Assembly: GCA_000969725.1 (NCBI GenBank)
Contig: JXSR01S073633.1
Reading direction: 5' to 3' (one strand)
From: Ophiothrix spiculata
Lineage: Eukaryota; Echinodermata; Ophiuroidea; Amphilepidida; Ophiotrichidae
DNA: 20,573 nucleotides
Shown here one piece after another: positions 17,929-20,573 of the stretch. Numbering within the stretch: the first letter of the stretch is position 1; every line of letters begins with the position of its first letter. The notes under the pieces are model-generated. The model was not told where the DNA came from and ran no database searches. It saw only the letters and a program-made list of their open reading frames with translations. The translations under genes and the position numbers were made by a program.

Positions 17929-19328
17929 CAAGGTAAATTTTAACCGACGGCAAATGCCGTCGGTGCCCCACACTGTTGCCGCGATGCCCCGAAAAACACA
18001 AAACCACCGACGGCACAACTGCCGTGCCCTTTTATATGGTTGCCGTAATGCCCTTTTCATGCAAAAAAAAAAGGGAAAAAAAGAATAGAGGAATAAATAT
18101 TAATGATGTTGTTTGATAGGAAACATTCCCAAATTTAATCCAAAATGTTTAATTAATCATCTTACATGTTTACAATACTTTAATGCGCCATTTTATTTCC
18201 ACAAAATTGCGAACAAATATATCCTAGGTTATTTTTGTTTTCTGTTCCAAGAACCGGTGCCGTCAATGTAAAGGAGGGATATCCAGTGGACTATTTGGAT
18301 GTTCAATGGCGCCGCCCTGTACGTAGATTTCACGTTGCAGTAAAATATTCGCCAGAGAAACAAAGTTGTGTTGATTATATGACTTCATATATTTAATAAA
18401 AGGGGTTTGAAGACAATATTTTGACCGCCTGTTATTTTTGTAAGTCATAAATTGTGTACAAATTCGCCAGGAAACGTAGTTTATTACAGGTGGAAAATTC
18501 AACAGTCGAGTCATATACCATTTGTATGTATACGGTGGTTAAATGAACGTTTTTTTTTATTTTATAAAGTTGGTCTTTTTCTTAATTTCTTTTTAATTTG
18601 CCTTATTTTACTAGTACTTGCCTGGCTGGCTGAGCCTGGCTTGAATGATGCCCTGTAACAATGACAAGGTGCCTTGATGCTAGTCCTGGTACCATGACTT
18701 GACTTAGTGTCAAGTCATGGAAAATACTATGTAGTAAAACTGCCATTTAAGCATGTGTAGACCGAGCATCTTGAGGCTAAGTCCACACTGCAAATTCAGC
18801 CAAAATATTGAAGTTGCTTACAAATTTTATGATTAATATGCTTCTTGAGAGTCTTGTGCATCTCATGACAGGTAATTTGTTAACATTTAGAATCACAATG
18901 TGTGATTTTGGGGCCAAAACTTACCTTGTAAGCTGTAACATTGGGTTTCCGAATTTGACAACCTCAACTTTGTTTATGTCCAGATTTTGGGCAATAAATT
19001 TCATCTTTGGATTTAAATTAGTTTTGTAATGATTCTCCACTATTTAAAGATGTTGTCTGTGTTGAGAGAAATTTATTTGGGTTTTTAATTTCTGAATTAT
19101 TTCATGTCAAAACTTAGAAAGCTTAAACGGCAATGTAACTCCACATATTCCTTGTAACTCTGGACACTTGGTCCTGAGGCTGAGTTACAATTATTGGAAC
19201 TACCTTGATGCCCTTTCTGATTAGCTGAAGTTGCCGAGATGCCCTTGCAATATGCTTAAAATAGAAGGCATTTTTCATTTGCCCTTTGAAAATTGCCTTG
19301 CCCCTCAACTACCTTAAAATTTACCCTG
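17929..19328. mobile_element. Non-autonomous hAT-type element, 1400 bp
   Basis: The ends are CAAGGTAAATTTTAA and, in complement, CAGGGTAAATTTTAA. A perfect 8-bp duplication GTGGATAC lies at 17921-17928 and 19329-19336. Subterminal TGCCCTT occurs at 18025, 18049, 19209, 19240 and 19280, all on the same strand. Inside are the palindrome CCGACGGCAAATGCCGTCGG (17944-17963) and a perfect 12-bp hairpin (18692-18720). No transposase domain is visible; the short frames are not hAT-like. Confidence 0.88.
18692..18720. repeat. Perfect 12-bp stem hairpin within the hAT-type element
   Basis: CCATGACTTGAC, loop TTAGT, GTCAAGTCATGG. No T-run follows, so it does not look like a terminator. It may be a small insertion or a structural relic. 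Confidence 0.85.
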
Positions 19329-19336
19329 GTGGATAC

Positions 19337-19861
19337 CAATTTAGCGGACTGTTTTCATGATTTGGTGCAGAATTCAGCAACTTCGTGAGCAACTGAAAGA
19401 TCCGCTAGGTAGAGTAAAATCACTTAATACAGCATAATACATGTATGACAGCTCCAACAGAAAATACATGATATCTTTTTCCTTATTTTTACAAACAAAA
19501 AATAATACTTACTCAAAAAAAACCAAAGAAAACTGTAAAATTTCAGCCACACCTGTGTATTTTCCATTACTACGTTTGCAAGAGTAATGATCTTGTGGGA
19601 AAGCGTAAACGAAAAATAATTACCTACACTAACCGTATGGCGTAATGTATGTTGCTTATTAAATTGTATGATATACGGTAAAAGTAACAAACATTTGAAG
19701 TCACTCCTTGAGTATAGCCGGAGTAGAGAACGGTATCAGTAGTTACGAACGTGTGTTTTGAAGATGACATCATCCTCTTTGGGGGAAGGGGGAATGAATC
19801 ATTTCATACCCGCTAGAGTCGTATTTTAGGAGTATTTGGGTAATTTTTAATTTTTAGGGCA
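19337..19861. other. Intergenic DNA, no gene seen
   Basis: A weak inverted pair, TAGCGGA (19342) and TCCGCTA (about 19401), flanks 50 bases next to the hAT insertion site. The 88-codon minus frame (19424-19690) is hydrophobic by AT-rich composition and unrecognised. Confidence 0.5.
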
Positions 19862-19863
19862 TA

Positions 19864-20388
19864 AAATTTGCCCGGGGGGGGTAACTGATATTTGTTTCCG
19901 GGTAACCACCCGAGTTCCGAAGGTGAACCTATGTGAGACCAAAAATTGACAAAAATGGGTGAAATGATACCCTATCTGAGACCATAAATCTACCATATCT
20001 GTTCGAATGGATACCCTATCCGAGACCATATCTGTTCAAATGAATACCCTATCTGAGAACGTACGCAAATGTGAGGAAATATTTATTACAAGAAATAATT
20101 GGTGAAATGTAATTGTACACCATTTGAACACTCTTAAGAAGTGTTTCTAGGTATTTGAAGCACTTTTATTGTAATTTAAGACACCATTATCATTAATTCA
20201 ACCATTCTGTCTTAGTTTGATACCCTATCAGAGTCTTGAAAGACAAATTTGATACCCTATGTGAGACTTGCAGACAGTCAGGTCGATTTTGATACCCTAT
20301 ATTGCAAGTCTCGAGACCTGTCCAGGTCACCTTTTTGGTAACGTGGGTGGTTACCCGGTCAGAATACCCAGTTACCCCCACGGGAAAA
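19864..20388. mobile_element. Inverted-repeat element with internal GATACCCTAT repeats
   Basis: AAATTTGCCCGGGGGGGGTA at the left mirrors AAATTTTCCCGTGGGGGTAA read from the right. Inner GGGTAACCACCC and AGGTGA words are also paired. GATACCCTAT occurs at 19966, 20010, 20219, 20251 and 20291, and AATACCCTAT at 20043, several followed by NNGAGAC, all on the plus strand. No coding content. The target duplication is unclear. Confidence 0.75.
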
Positions 20389-20430
20389 TTTGTTTATATG
20401 ATATGAGGTTGCCATAATGAGAACTGGTCT

Positions 20431-20450
20431 AAGAAAGAAAGAAAGAAAGA
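20431..20450 (+). repeat. AAGA microsatellite, five units
   Basis: Exact AAGA tetramers over 20 bases. Confidence 0.95.
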
Positions 20451-20554
20451 GTTCTTTAGGCTGATAGCCAAGGATAACCCAAGAAAGCCTCAAATGAAGC
20501 TTATTTCCATTAATTTAGCTTCCATTGGGGTCCTTAAATATTCAGTTCAGGTCT

Positions 20555-20573
20555 AATTGCCCCGGGGGGGGGG
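20555..20573 (+). repeat. Possible start of another copy of the 19864-type element at the window edge
   Basis: AATTGCCCCGGGGGGGGG resembles the left end of the element at 19864 but is too short to be sure. It could be plain G-rich sequence. Confidence 0.3.

Noticed and set aside
17746-18060. 104-codon minus-strand open frame
   Set aside because: It crosses the boundary of the hAT-type element and its target duplication, and has no recognisable domain.
1-20573. Retroviral, LTR or Polinton remnants
   Set aside because: No reverse transcriptase, integrase, protease, capsid or polymerase motif and no paired long terminal direct repeats were seen.

Overview
This looks like a piece of an AT-rich animal genome, most likely a marine invertebrate. 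It holds one clearly recognisable protein gene, a three-coding-exon BTB-BACK-Kelch (KLHL family) gene on the minus strand between 15524 and 9907. The rest is intron and intergenic DNA crowded with non-autonomous DNA transposons. Spliceosomal introns, the metazoan-type KLHL architecture, a TTAGGG-like tract, a tRNA-derived SINE head and abundant MITEs all point to an animal. I cannot name the species; a deuterostome or spiralian invertebrate is an inference.

Layout. Positions 1-9144 have no gene I can support. They hold MITEs and fold-back elements: a mariner-family tail at 1-56, a 0.63-kb fold-back at 714-1340, TA-flanked MITEs near 1779, 2392, 2808, 3476, 5754 and 6253, weaker ones at 6513 and 7119, and a 333-bp mariner derivative at 8504-8836. 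Positions 9145-9719 are a large hairpin built from two mirrored tandem arrays, just past the gene's stop codon. Positions 9907-15524 are the KLHL gene. Intron 2 (10855-11797) holds one MITE and one fold-back and appears to be a GC-AG intron. Intron 1 (12062-14903) holds a SINE head, a MITE, a hAT-type MITE and a 1048-bp element whose 8-bp target-site duplication contains the splice donor of exon 1. Positions 15600-20573 lie upstream of the gene. They hold a cluster of TGACCT half-sites, a 1.2-kb fold-back (16547-17757), a 1400-bp hAT-type element with a perfect 8-bp duplication (17929-19328), and a further inverted-repeat element carrying GATACCCTAT repeats (19864-20388).

The single gene would encode a 610-residue cullin-3 adaptor-type protein. 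Everything else is mobile-element debris, and its main biological relevance is how it touches the gene: the splice donor, intron length, a possible double-stranded 3' UTR, and upstream sequence. I saw no retroviral, LTR or Polinton coding sequence, no CRISPR array and no convincing tRNA or rRNA gene.
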